Source: Thalassobius sp049116315
Lineage (GTDB): Bacteria > Pseudomonadota > Alphaproteobacteria > Rhodobacterales > Rhodobacteraceae
Direction: 5' to 3'
Assembly (NCBI GenBank): GCA_049116315.1
Contig: JAGDZD010000001.1
Span: 62,001-126,000, forward strand
Length of the DNA stretch: 64,000 nt
Shown here: positions 17,698-26,336 of the stretch, in pieces
Layout of the letters: every line of letters begins with the position of its first letter
Numbering within the stretch: the first letter of the stretch is position 1
Notes under the pieces: model-generated
The model's database searches: none
Told to the model about the DNA's origin: nothing
What the model saw: only the letters and a program-made list of their open reading frames with translations
Position numbers and translations under genes: made by a program

Positions 17698-18953
17698 GTA
17701 CCAAACCCCCTGTGTTTGCGACCCTTGGGTGTCGTTTGAACGCGTATGAAACCGAAGCCATGAAGGATCTGGCCGCACAGGCCGGTGTCGAAGGCGCAGT
17801 GGTCGTGAACACCTGCGCAGTCACATCCGAAGCGGTGCGCAAAGCCCGCCAAGAGATTCGCAAGCTGCGGCGCGACAATCCAGATGCCAAGTTGATTGTC
17901 ACGGGCTGCGCGGCCCAAACAGAGCCTGAAACTTTTGCCAATATGGACGAAGTGGATGTGGTGCTGGGCAATACAGAAAAGATGCAGCCGGACACTTGGG
18001 CCGCGATGGGCCCCGATTTCATCGGTCAAACAGAACGCGTGCAGGTGGATGACATTATGTCGGTCACCGAAACGGCGGGGCATCTGATCGATGGGTTTGG
18101 CACCCGGTCGAGGGCCTATGTGCAGGTGCAAAATGGCTGCGATCATCGCTGTACATTCTGCATTATCCCTTTTGGTCGTGGCAACTCGCGTTCGGTGCCC
18201 GCCGGTGTGGTGGTGGATCAGATTAAGCGGCTGGTCGACAAGGGCTATAACGAAGTGGTTTTGACCGGTGTTGATCTGACCTCATGGGGGGCGGATTTGC
18301 CGATGGCGCCAAAACTTGGGGATCTGGTCATGCGGATCCTGAAGCTGGTGCCCGACTTGCCACGATTGCGGATTTCATCAATTGATTCCATCGAGGTGGA
18401 TGAGGCTTTGATGCAGGCCATTGCGACTGAACCGCGATTGATGCCGCATTTGCACCTCAGCCTGCAGCATGGTGATGACCTCATTCTCAAACGGATGAAG
18501 CGCCGCCACCTGCGCGATGATGCAATTCGGTTTGCGCAAGACGCCAAGAAACTGCGCCCAGAAATGACCTTTGGGGCGGATATCATTGCGGGCTTTCCAA
18601 CCGAGACCGAAGCTCATTTTGAAAACTCGCTGAAATTGGTGACAGAATGCGACCTGACGTGGTTGCATGTGTTTCCCTATAGCCCACGTCCCGGAACACC
18701 GGCGGCGCGCATGCCTGCGGTGAATGGCAAAGACATAAAAGCTCGGGCTGCGCGGTTGCGCGCTGCAGGGGAGACACAGGTTCAAAACCATTTGGCCTCT
18801 CAGATCGGTAAAACGCATCAGGTTTTGATGGAAAACCCCCGCATGGGGCGGACCGAGCAGTTTACCGAAGTGACGTTTGAAACGGCGCAGGTTGAGGGCA
18901 CGATTGTGCAGGCCAAAATCACCGGCCTGTCCGGGCAGCAGTTGACGGCCTGA
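17694..18953 (+). CDS. mtaB: tRNA N6-threonylcarbamoyladenosine(37) methylthiotransferase MtaB
   Basis: Radical-SAM enzyme that adds a methylthio group to t6A37 in tRNAs reading ANN codons; 419 aa. The N-terminal UPF0004 domain (FATLGCRLNAYETEAM) supplies three cluster cysteines. The radical-SAM motif is CDHRCTFCIIPFGRGNSRS around residue 145, and a TRAM-like tail ends the protein. Translation starts at a TTG overlapping the dapF stop (TTGA). The 3' end overlaps the convergent transporter gene by 35 bp. Confidence 0.93.
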   Translation: MSTKPPVFATLGCRLNAYETEAMKDLAAQAGVEGAVVVNTCAVTSEAVRKARQEIRKLRRDNPDAKLIVTGCAAQTEPETFANMDEVDVVLGNTEKMQPDTWAAMGPDFIGQTERVQVDDIMSVTETAGHLIDGFGTRSRAYVQVQNGCDHRCTFCIIPFGRGNSRSVPAGVVVDQIKRLVDKGYNEVVLTGVDLTSWGADLPMAPKLGDLVMRILKLVPDLPRLRISSIDSIEVDEALMQAIATEPRLMPHLHLSLQHGDDLILKRMKRRHLRDDAIRFAQDAKKLRPEMTFGADIIAGFPTETEAHFENSLKLVTECDLTWLHVFPYSPRPGTPAARMPAVNGKDIKARAARLRAAGETQVQNHLASQIGKTHQVLMENPRMGRTEQFTEVTFETAQVEGTIVQAKITGLSGQQLTA

Positions 18954-19824
18954 TATCCGCGCGAATAGCCAACATCGCCGCAGCTAGGATGGCCATCACC
19001 CCCAGACCAGACCAAATGTCGGGCATTGTGTTGAACAGCACAATGTCAAACCCAAGCGCCCACACCATCCCGGTATAGTCAAATGGGGCCAGCGTAGAGA
19101 CTGGGGCGCGGGCAACGGCCTCTGCCGTGGCGATATGCGCCATGCCGCCCAAAAGGCCAGCCAGTACCAGCAACAGCAATGTTTCTGGGGTCAGGGCTGC
19201 CCAGCCCCACAAGGCCGAGAGGGCCCCCAAAACTGCCCCAATCACAGCAAAGTAAAAGGCAATAGTGGCCGGGGTTTCCGTAGCTGTCATTGCTTTGATG
19301 TGAACGCGCAGCACGCCCATCATGACCGCATAGCCCAATCCGGCTGCAATTCCGATGTATTGGCTCCACTGAGATGTGGGGCTCTGCAAGGAGGAGATCA
19401 GCATAAGGATAACGCCAGAGAACCCCAGAGTGCAGGCAAGGATCACAGAGATGCTAAGTCGTTCTTTCAGGATCATCGCAGCCATTGGCAATGACATCAG
19501 CGGCGCGAGATAGGCCAGCGCCGAAGCGTTGGCCACGGGCAAATAGGCCAGCGACACAAACGAGAGCGCCATCGTGACAACGCCAAAGAGGCCGCGCTCT
19601 GCGTGGGCGCGGGGGTTGCGAGTATAGAATGCGGTTGAAATTTGACCGCACAGCGCGATGTAAATCACAATTGGAAGTATCGCGATCAGCGAACGCCAGA
19701 ATATCAGCTGACCGATGGGAACGCTTTGAGCTGCGCCGTGGACCACGGCCGACATAGCGGTGATCAGCGCCACTGACAGCAGTCGTAAGGCGATACCTGA
19801 GTTGTGCACTGGGCTCGGCCTCAA
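18919..19824 (-). CDS. DMT superfamily (EamA) transporter
   Basis: Ten-helix drug/metabolite exporter of 301 aa made of two EamA repeats. The first repeat includes IGQLIFWRSLIAILPIVIYI and the second ends FDYTGMVWALGFDIVLFNTM. The start is a TTG at 19824; the GTG at 19809 would remove five residues. It is convergent with mtaB and divergent from the PaiB-like gene. A LacI-type palindrome lies 10 bp upstream of the TTG. The substrate is unknown. Confidence 0.85.
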   Translation of the reverse strand: MRPSPVHNSGIALRLLSVALITAMSAVVHGAAQSVPIGQLIFWRSLIAILPIVIYIALCGQISTAFYTRNPRAHAERGLFGVVTMALSFVSLAYLPVANASALAYLAPLMSLPMAAMILKERLSISVILACTLGFSGVILMLISSLQSPTSQWSQYIGIAAGLGYAVMMGVLRVHIKAMTATETPATIAFYFAVIGAVLGALSALWGWAALTPETLLLLVLAGLLGGMAHIATAEAVARAPVSTLAPFDYTGMVWALGFDIVLFNTMPDIWSGLGVMAILAAAMLAIRADIRPSTAARTGR

Positions 19825-19833
19825 AGTGATTCC

Positions 19834-19845
19834 GTTAGCGCTAAC
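19834..19845. promoter_or_regulatory. LacI-family-type operator palindrome GTTAGCGCTAAC
   Basis: A perfect 12-bp palindrome in the divergent gap between the DMT transporter and the PaiB-like gene. It matches the general LacI/GalR operator form TGTTAGCGCTAACA with a central CG. It sits 10-25 bp from the DMT start, where a bound repressor would block transcription. No LacI-type gene is in the window. Confidence 0.5.
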
Positions 19846-19942
19846 ATTAAGGCTATTCCACGGTTGTCGTCAAGGGGGAACGTCTTTTACTTGCCAATCC
19901 CTGGCGCTTAAGGAACCTTGCCGATCAAATCAGGAGACTCTT

Positions 19943-20566
19943 ATGCATCCCAATCCAGCCTTTCGTGGCGCTTCACAGGCAGACAACCTCAAATTTGCCG
20001 CCGACAAGGGGTTTGGAATCCTTGCGGTAGGTGATGCCGATAGCATGCCGTTGATGGCGCATCTGCCGTTCTATATCGACGGCGAGGATCTGTTTTTCCA
20101 CATGGTCCGTTCGAACCCAATTGCGCGCAGCCTCAAAACGGCCCGTCCGGCCAAAATCGCGGTGTCGGGCACGCACAGTTATCTGTCACCGGATTGGTAT
20201 GGTGTTGATGATCAGGTGCCCACTTGGAACTATGTGGCGGTGCACCTGTCGGGCCAAGCAGAAGTGTTGGCGCAGGATCAGCTACGCGGTGTGATTGATC
20301 GTTTGTCTGATACTTTTGAAGAGCGTCTGGAGCCGAAGCCGATTTGGAAAAGCACAAAAATGCCTGATGACGCGCTAGCGCGGATGATGCGAATGATTGT
20401 GCCCGCAAAAATGCGAATCACTGATGTGCAGGGCACGTGGAAATTGGCGCAACACAAACCCGAGGCCGCTCGCTTGGCGGCGGCTGATCATATTGAAACC
20501 GATGGCATCGGATCTGAGCTGGCCACAATGGCAGCTTTGATGCGCACTCTGCCCGAAGGGGCCTAA
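19943..20566 (+). CDS. FMN-binding negative transcriptional regulator, PaiB-like
   Basis: PaiB-family split-barrel flavin-binding protein of 207 aa, a normal length. It opens MHPNPAFR and has ADKGFGILAV, then the family's YVAVHLSGQAEVL strand and a C-terminal MRITDVQGTWKLAQHKPEAA. The ATG at 19943 follows CAGGAGACTCTT; the longer frame from 19760 is spurious. The family is named for a Bacillus regulator, but many members are likely flavin or FMN-dependent enzymes. The function here is unproven. A GST gene follows at 33 bp. Confidence 0.85.
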   Translation: MHPNPAFRGASQADNLKFAADKGFGILAVGDADSMPLMAHLPFYIDGEDLFFHMVRSNPIARSLKTARPAKIAVSGTHSYLSPDWYGVDDQVPTWNYVAVHLSGQAEVLAQDQLRGVIDRLSDTFEERLEPKPIWKSTKMPDDALARMMRMIVPAKMRITDVQGTWKLAQHKPEAARLAAADHIETDGIGSELATMAALMRTLPEGA

Positions 20567-20598
20567 CGCCCAGAATCACCTTAAAGGAGTTCGCTACG

Positions 20599-21201
20599 AT
20601 GAAACTGATATCCTCTACGACGTCACCCTATGTGCGCAAAGTTCTGATTGTGCTGGCGGAAACTGGGCAAAGCGATGATGTCGAATTGGTTTCGGTGGCA
20701 ACCACGCCGCTGAATACACCCGATTCTGTGATTGCGGCCAATCCCATCGGCAAAATCCCCGCATTGGTGCGCGAGGGTCAGGCAACGCTGAGCGATAGCC
20801 GGGTGATTTGCCAGTATTTTGATGATCGTGCCGGTGGCTCGCTTTATTCTCAGCGGGATCGCTGGGAACTTTTGGCCCTCGAAGCGGCGGCAGATGCGAT
20901 CATGGATGCGGCGGTGCAAATTGTGATGGAAACACGTCTGCGCCCGGCTCATCTGATCGACGAAGGATGGTTGGATGCGCAATGGGCCAAGGTGGAACGC
21001 GGTGTTGCCGCGCTGGGCGACACTTGGATGGGGCATTTGAACGGGCCGCTAAACATTGGTCAAATCGCGGTTGGCTGTGCCTTGGCCTATCTTGATTTCC
21101 GTCTGCCTGATCGTGTTTGGCGCAAAGGGAATGATGCTTTGGATGATTGGTATGCGGTTTTTGCCGATCGCCCCAGCATGACGGCCACCGTCCCCGCCTG
21201 A
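20599..21201 (+). CDS. Glutathione S-transferase family protein
   Basis: Two-domain GST of 200 aa. The N-terminal thioredoxin-like domain starts KLISSTTSPYVRKVLIVLAE and has the cis-Pro glutathione site GKIPALV and the S-R-V-I segment (LSDSRVICQYFDD). A helical C-terminal domain follows with LNIGQIAVGCALAYLDFR. Ser at the SPYVRK position is a plausible activator. The ribosome site AAAGGAG precedes the ATG. It is closed by the strong terminator at 21203. Confidence 0.88.
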   Translation: MKLISSTTSPYVRKVLIVLAETGQSDDVELVSVATTPLNTPDSVIAANPIGKIPALVREGQATLSDSRVICQYFDDRAGGSLYSQRDRWELLALEAAADAIMDAAVQIVMETRLRPAHLIDEGWLDAQWAKVERGVAALGDTWMGHLNGPLNIGQIAVGCALAYLDFRLPDRVWRKGNDALDDWYAVFADRPSMTATVPA

Positions 21202-21202
21202 A

Positions 21203-21242
21203 AAAAAGGCCGTGCCAAAAAAATCTGGCACGGCCTTTTTGT
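21203..21242. terminator. Bidirectional rho-independent terminator
   Basis: AAAAAGGCCGTGCCA pairs with TGGCACGGCCTTTTT across the loop AAAAAATC (21218-21225). T-runs lie on both strands, so it ends the GST gene (+) and the barrel-protein gene (-), whose stop codon abuts it. Confidence 0.92.
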
Positions 21243-21899
21243 TTAGAAACCGATACTTACGCCGACGTTCAACGCATTGGTGATGATGCGAGTGTTCAAA
21301 TCACCGCCACCTGTCAGCCTGACGTCATTTTCGGAAATGGTGAATTGGTATTCCGAAAAAGCGCTCCAGCGGTCGTTAAAGCGATAGCTGGCACCCGCCG
21401 TCAAACGAGCTGCAGGCCCGGTCAGCTGATATTCATAGGTTGGGGTGCCGCTGGTTGGGGTAATATCAACATGTGGCAAGGCCACACCGACACCGCCGCT
21501 GACATAGGGGGTGAATTTGTTCCACTTGCCCGGCCAGCGCTTAGAGTAGTTCACGGTGATGATGTTGTGGCCATCAGTGAACTCCAACTTGCTGAACTCG
21601 GGCAGCATGTCGTCACCAGCATAGGCTTTGTCGTGGGTGAATTCGAAACCCCACCCTGTGTTGCGGTCGTTCCAAAAGGTGACGCGCGCCCCGTAATAGG
21701 GCGGCATGTCAAAGGATCGGCCGTCCCAGCCGATCAATTTGTCCACCGGACCAGCGCTTGTCCCTGTCGCAATAGTTCCAGAGATTCGGCTATGAGGTGA
21801 AGTTTGCCATCCCGAATACAGGCTAATTTCTGTTTCGGCGGCGGCAGCTGTGGCAAATGCAATGGCCAAAGCGGCTGAGGGGATCAGCGTGCGTGACAT
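21243..21899 (-). CDS. Outer-membrane beta-barrel protein, LpxQ (lipid A oxidase)-like
   Basis: Exported protein of 218 aa from the ATG at 21897-21899. The signal peptide is MSRTLIPSAALAIAFATAAA. The mature part alternates short strands typical of an 8-10-stranded barrel: ISLYSGWQTSPHSRISG, YYGARVTFW, FTPYVSGGVGVALPHVD, and a C-terminal NALNVGVSIGF ending in an aromatic residue as barrels do. The opening resembles proteins annotated as lipid A oxidase in alphaproteobacteria, which convert lipid A glucosamine to aminogluconate. That enzymatic role is an inference; the barrel is clear. Confidence 0.7.
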   Translation of the reverse strand: MSRTLIPSAALAIAFATAAAAETEISLYSGWQTSPHSRISGTIATGTSAGPVDKLIGWDGRSFDMPPYYGARVTFWNDRNTGWGFEFTHDKAYAGDDMLPEFSKLEFTDGHNIITVNYSKRWPGKWNKFTPYVSGGVGVALPHVDITPTSGTPTYEYQLTGPAARLTAGASYRFNDRWSAFSEYQFTISENDVRLTGGGDLNTRIITNALNVGVSIGF

Positions 21900-22123
21900 G
21901 TCGTGTCCGTTTTTTTTGAGTAATGCGAATAATGGTGTCAGATATGGGCAAAATGGCCAATCACAACCGCGACACTTAAGCACCTGTGACGATTGTGCAA
22001 CCCCTGCGCGGCATTGTCTGCTGGACTGGGCGTGAATCCCCCGCTAAATACCGGCTCGGAAAGGCTGCGCTTGCGCGGTCCAAATCTGTATAGCCGCTCT
22101 GGCTTAAGAATGGAGATAACCTC

Positions 22124-22687
22124 GTGTCCCAAGCAGAAGATCACGAAGGCACCCGCAGGGACTTCCTGTATTACGCCACGGCTGGTGCCGGGGCCGTAAC
22201 CGCAGGTGCCGCCGTCTGGCCGCTGGTCAATCAAATGAACCCATCCGCCGACGTTAAGGCGCTGGCATCGATTCGCGTTGACGTGTCGGATGTTGCGCCG
22301 GGCACGCAGATGACTGTGAAATGGCTGGGTAAACCCGTCTTCATCCGTCGCCGGACCGAAGAAGAAATTTCCCAAGCGCGCGCTGTTGCGGTTGAAGAAT
22401 TGTCTATCGACCAAGAAAGCCAAAACGCCAACAAGCCAGGCACCGACGCCGCGGATGAAAACCGCAGCATGGACGAAGCCGGCGAATGGTTGGTGATGAT
22501 CGGTGTCTGTACCCACCTGGGCTGTGTGCCTATCGGTGATGGCGCTGGTGACTTTGGTGGTTGGTTCTGCCCATGCCACGGGTCTCACTACGATACATCA
22601 GGCCGTATCCGCAAAGGTCCCGCACCGCGGAACCTGGATGTGCCTATCGCCGTCTTCGAAGACGAAACCACACTTAAGCTGGGCTAA
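22124..22687 (+). CDS. petA: Ubiquinol-cytochrome c reductase iron-sulfur (Rieske) subunit
   Basis: Rieske protein of the bc1 complex, 187 aa. It is anchored by one N-terminal helix (~18-35) preceded by RRDFLY, a twin-arginine signal typical of Rieske proteins. The 2Fe-2S ligands are Cys129/His131 in CTHLGC and Cys149/His152 in CPCHGSHYD, with the disulfide pair Cys134/Cys151. It accepts electrons from ubiquinol and passes them to cytochrome c1. The start is a GTG. It is the first gene of petABC. Confidence 0.97.
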   Translation: MSQAEDHEGTRRDFLYYATAGAGAVTAGAAVWPLVNQMNPSADVKALASIRVDVSDVAPGTQMTVKWLGKPVFIRRRTEEEISQARAVAVEELSIDQESQNANKPGTDAADENRSMDEAGEWLVMIGVCTHLGCVPIGDGAGDFGGWFCPCHGSHYDTSGRIRKGPAPRNLDVPIAVFEDETTLKLG

Positions 22688-22698
22688 GGAAGCGTAAC

Positions 22699-24012
22699 AT
22701 GTCTGGAATTCCACACGACCATTACGAACCTAAGACTGGCGCTGAAAAGTGGCTTCACAGCCGCTTGCCAGTTGTGGGTTTGCTCTATGACACCATCATG
22801 ATCCCAACACCAAAGAACCTGAACTGGTGGTGGATCTGGGGTATTGTTTTGGCTTTCTGCCTCGCTTTGCAGATCGTCACCGGTATCGTTTTGGTGATGC
22901 ACTACACCCCGCATGTTGACATGGCTTTTGCCAGTGTTGAACACATCATGCGCGATGTGAATGGCGGCTATATGCTGCGCTACCTGCATATGAACGGCGC
23001 GTCGCTGTTCTTCTTTGCAGTCTACATCCACATCTTCCGCGGTCTTTTCTATGGTTCCTACAAAGCGCCACGCGAAGTGACATGGATCATCGGGATGATC
23101 ATTTACCTGCTGATGATGGCGACTGGCTTTATGGGTTACGTTCTGCCTTGGGGGCAAATGTCCTTCTGGGGTGCGACTGTGATCACCGGCCTGTTTGGTG
23201 CGATCCCGTTCATCGGTGAATCCATCCAGACTTGGTTGCTGGGCGGACCTGCGGTGGACAACGCCACGCTGAACCGTTTCTTCTCACTGCACTATTTGCT
23301 GCCATTTGTGATTGCCGGTCTTGTGATCGTTCACATCTGGGCGTTCCACACCACAGGCAACAACAACCCAACCGGTGTTGATGTGCGCAAAGGGTCCAAA
23401 GAAGAAGCTGAAAAAGACACGCTGCCGTTCTGGCCATACTTTGTGATCAAAGACTTCTTGGGTCTTGTGATCGTTCTGGTTGTGTTCTTTGCGGTTGTTG
23501 GCTTTATGCCCAACTATCTTGGTCACCCAGACAACTACATCGAAGCCAACGCTCTGGCGACACCTGCACATATTGTGCCTGAGTGGTACTTCTTGCCATT
23601 CTACGCGATCCTGCGCGCCTTTACCGGTGATGTCTGGGTTGTGATGTTCACCAGCTGGATCACTGGCGGCATTGTTGACGCCAAATTCTTTGGGGTTCTG
23701 GCCATGTTTGGTGCGATCGCTGTGATGGCTTTGGTTCCATGGTTGGACACAAGCCGCGTACGTTCGGGCCGCTATCGCCCCATGTTCAAATGGTGGTTCC
23801 GCCTGCTGGTTCTGGACTTCATCGTTCTGATGTGGGCCGGTGCGATGCCTGCTGAGCCTCCGTATTCGACCATTTCGTTGATTGGGTCTGCCTATTGGTT
23901 CGCTTACTTCCTCGTCATCCTGCCTTTGCTGGGCGTGATCGAGAAACCAGAAGAAGCGCCTGAAACCATCGAGGCCGATTTCAACAACAAATACAGCAAA
24001 CCTGCTGAATAA
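22699..24012 (+). CDS. petB: Cytochrome b of the bc1 complex
   Basis: Eight-helix diheme protein, 437 aa, as in other Rhodobacteraceae. Landmarks are NWWWIWGIVL, the PEWY quinol-site motif in HIVPEWYFLPFYAILRA, the Qo-region GYVLPWGQMSFWGATVITG and the paired-His helices (HYTPHVDMAF; HYLLPFVIAGLVIVHIW). A charged C-terminal tail (EKPEEAPETIEADF) is alphaproteobacterial in style. It lies 11 bp after petA and 16 bp before petC. Confidence 0.97.
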   Translation: MSGIPHDHYEPKTGAEKWLHSRLPVVGLLYDTIMIPTPKNLNWWWIWGIVLAFCLALQIVTGIVLVMHYTPHVDMAFASVEHIMRDVNGGYMLRYLHMNGASLFFFAVYIHIFRGLFYGSYKAPREVTWIIGMIIYLLMMATGFMGYVLPWGQMSFWGATVITGLFGAIPFIGESIQTWLLGGPAVDNATLNRFFSLHYLLPFVIAGLVIVHIWAFHTTGNNNPTGVDVRKGSKEEAEKDTLPFWPYFVIKDFLGLVIVLVVFFAVVGFMPNYLGHPDNYIEANALATPAHIVPEWYFLPFYAILRAFTGDVWVVMFTSWITGGIVDAKFFGVLAMFGAIAVMALVPWLDTSRVRSGRYRPMFKWWFRLLVLDFIVLMWAGAMPAEPPYSTISLIGSAYWFAYFLVILPLLGVIEKPEEAPETIEADFNNKYSKPAE

Positions 24013-24028
24013 GAAGGACTAGGGAATA

Positions 24029-24829
24029 ATGCTTAAGAAACTTGCGATTACCGCAGTTGCCGCCCTGACCCTTTCGGCAGGAAGCACGTTGGCCGCGGGT
24101 GGCGAAAGCCACATCCACGACACGCAGTTTTCGTTCGAAGGCCCATTTGGTGCCTTTGACCAAATGCAGCTGCAACGTGGGCTTCAGGTCTACACCGAAG
24201 TTTGTTCGGCCTGTCACGGAATGAAATTTGTGCCGATCCGCACACTTGCTGACGAAGGTGGCCCGCAGCTGCCCGAGGATCAGGTGCGCGCCTATGCGGC
24301 ACAAATGGATATCTATGACCCAGTGTTGGAAGACGATCGTCCACGCACCCCGGCGGATTTCTTTCCGCCATCGGGTGATCCAAACGCCCCTGACCTGTCT
24401 TTGATGGCCAAGGCGCGTGCGGGTTTCCACGGTCCTGAAGGGTCTGGTATCAACCAGTTCATCAAAGGCATGGGTGGATCAGAGTATATCGCTTCGATCT
24501 TGACCGGCTACACCGGCAAAGAAAAAGAAGAAGCGGGCACCACGTTCTATGAAAACACAGCGTTCCCAGGTGGCTGGATCGCTATGGCGCCGCCTCTTTA
24601 TGGCGACGACGTAGAATTTGCTGATGGGCACTCAACCGATCTGCACCACGAAGCCGAAGATGTTGCGGCCTTCATGATGTGGACGGCTGAGCCTAAGATG
24701 ATGGCGCGCAAGCAAACGGGCTTTGTGGCGGTGTTGTTCCTGACGCTGTTGTCGGTGCTGTTGTATCTGACCAACAAACGGATTTGGGCGCCAGTCAAAA
24801 AGCGCGCCAAGGAATCCAACGACTCTTAA
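24029..24829 (+). CDS. petC: Cytochrome c1 of the bc1 complex
   Basis: Periplasmic c-type heme protein, 266 aa, with a signal peptide (MLKKLAITAVAALTLSAGST) and a C-terminal membrane anchor at ~230-250 (FVAVLFLTLLSVLLYLTN). The heme site is C59SAC62H63. A Met axial ligand is expected in the AMAPPLYGDDVEFADG region. It completes the petABC operon and is followed by a terminator. Confidence 0.96.
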   Translation: MLKKLAITAVAALTLSAGSTLAAGGESHIHDTQFSFEGPFGAFDQMQLQRGLQVYTEVCSACHGMKFVPIRTLADEGGPQLPEDQVRAYAAQMDIYDPVLEDDRPRTPADFFPPSGDPNAPDLSLMAKARAGFHGPEGSGINQFIKGMGGSEYIASILTGYTGKEKEEAGTTFYENTAFPGGWIAMAPPLYGDDVEFADGHSTDLHHEAEDVAAFMMWTAEPKMMARKQTGFVAVLFLTLLSVLLYLTNKRIWAPVKKRAKESNDS

Positions 24830-24850
24830 GTTTGTTGGATCATGAATTTG

Positions 24851-24882
24851 AAAAGCCCTGCCAATTTGGCGGGGCTTTTTGT
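24851..24882 (+). terminator. Rho-independent terminator of petABC
   Basis: AAAAGCCCTGCC, loop AATTT, GGCGGGGCTTTTT pairs with one wobble and ends in a T-run, 21 bp after the petC stop. Confidence 0.9.
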
Positions 24883-24885
24883 TTG

Positions 24886-25039
24886 GCACATGCCATGTCC
24901 CTGGCAGAGTGTCGAAGAAGGCTGCCAGGGGGAGGCGTCAGGGGGGGAGGCTGTTGGGCGGAGCAGGCCATGCGGCCTGCGCAGAATATCTCGTCCTGCG
25001 GCCTTTGGCCTTGTCCTCGGGTGGGGGCGTTTGGAGAGG
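24886..25039. repeat. Hairpin-rich spacer between petC and the hydroxylase gene
   Basis: The spacer contains CCCTGGCAG at 24899-24907 with CTGCCAGGG at 24922-24930, and GCAGGCC at 24963-24969 with GGCCTGC at 24974-24980. There is also the short palindrome ACATGCCATGT nearby. The two genes are convergent, so these may help terminate the hydroxylase transcript or be a REP-like relic. I found no open frame with a ribosome site. Confidence 0.45.
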
Positions 25040-26257
25040 TCAGCGCATCAGATCGGGCAGGTCACCCGTGAGGCCAGCGGCTTCGCGGATAAAGCTCCGG
25101 CGTAGGGACGGAATGGCATTGATGGCCCCCATGCCGATATCACGCGTCAGGCGCAGCAGCGGATTGTCGTTGGAAAACAGCTTGTTTGTCAGGTCGGTCG
25201 CCAAAGCAAGACTGGAGGTGTCAAACCGGCGCCATTGTTGATAGCGATCCAGTACCAGAGATGAGGCGAAATCTTCGCCGCGCTTTTGGGCGTCTTTCAG
25301 TGTTTGAACCAAGGCTGCGATGTCGCGCATGCCAGCGTTCAGGCCCTGCCCAGCGATGGGATGCATGCCATGGGCTGCGTCGCCAACCAGCGCCACGCGC
25401 TCTGCGACAAAACTTTCGGCCAGCGAGAGCGACAGCGGGTAGGTGAAGCGTTTGCCTGCCAGCGCGATTTCCCCCAGAAAATCGCCAAAGCGTGGTCGCA
25501 GAATTTGCAGGTATTCGGCGTCTGGCAGGGCATTGAAGGCTTTGGCATTTGCATGGGTTTCAGACCAGACAATCGAGCTTTGATTGCCGGGGAGAGGCAA
25601 AATCGCCAAGGGACCCGGAGGCATAAAGAATTGATGAGCGGTGCCGGCGTGGGGCACAGCGTGATCAATCGCGCAAACCAACGCGGTTTGACCATAGTCC
25701 CAGCCATTGCGTTTCAAGCCGGCGCGGGAGGCCGTGCCAGACATGCGCCCATCGCAACCAATCAGCAATCGCGCTGTCAGCTGGCGTCCAGAGGACAGGG
25801 TTGCGGTGACGCCTTTGGCGTGTGCCGCCTGATCAACAACGGTTTCACCCTCTAGCAGCGTGATATTGGCCTGCTGATCCACCGCTGTGGCCAAACGACG
25901 ACGCAGGTAGCGGTCCTCGAGCATATGGCCCATTGGACCTTCTTCGATCTCAGTGTGATCGAAATGGAGGAAAAACGGGGACAGCACACCATCACCGGCG
26001 CGGCCATCGCTGACTTTGATCTCAAGCATGGCTTGGCTATGGGGCGCGAGGTCTTCCCAGAGGCCAAGGTTGTCCAGCAAGCGCACAGAGGCCAGCGCCA
26101 GTGCATAAGAGCGGCCATCAAAATCCTGTGCCGTTTGCGTGGCGCGAACAACAGCATCCACAATCGTTACAGAAAAGCCCGATTGGGCCAATGCCAAGGC
26201 CAAAGTGGGGCCGTTCAGCCCGCCTCCGACAATCACGATATCGCTTTCATGTTCCAT
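25040..26257 (-). CDS. UbiH/UbiF-family FAD-dependent ubiquinone hydroxylase
   Basis: Flavin monooxygenase of ubiquinone biosynthesis, about 405 aa. The Rossmann motif DIVIVGGGLNGPTLALALAQ is at the N-terminus, the DG motif appears as LLIGCDGRMSG, and the second FAD motif is RVALVGDAAHGMHPIAGQGL. The frame is open further upstream; the ATG at 26257 puts the FAD motif at the usual position, and the ATG at 26293 is possible. Which ring position it hydroxylates cannot be told. It is divergent from the amidase gene. Confidence 0.88.
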   Translation of the reverse strand: MEHESDIVIVGGGLNGPTLALALAQSGFSVTIVDAVVRATQTAQDFDGRSYALALASVRLLDNLGLWEDLAPHSQAMLEIKVSDGRAGDGVLSPFFLHFDHTEIEEGPMGHMLEDRYLRRRLATAVDQQANITLLEGETVVDQAAHAKGVTATLSSGRQLTARLLIGCDGRMSGTASRAGLKRNGWDYGQTALVCAIDHAVPHAGTAHQFFMPPGPLAILPLPGNQSSIVWSETHANAKAFNALPDAEYLQILRPRFGDFLGEIALAGKRFTYPLSLSLAESFVAERVALVGDAAHGMHPIAGQGLNAGMRDIAALVQTLKDAQKRGEDFASSLVLDRYQQWRRFDTSSLALATDLTNKLFSNDNPLLRLTRDIGMGAINAIPSLRRSFIREAAGLTGDLPDLMR

Positions 26258-26336
26258 GGGACTCAATATGCGTTTGGAAACGGGATTGTCCATGCGTTGC
26301 ACTGCCGCTACCGTCGCCAAAACCAAGGAGATCACG

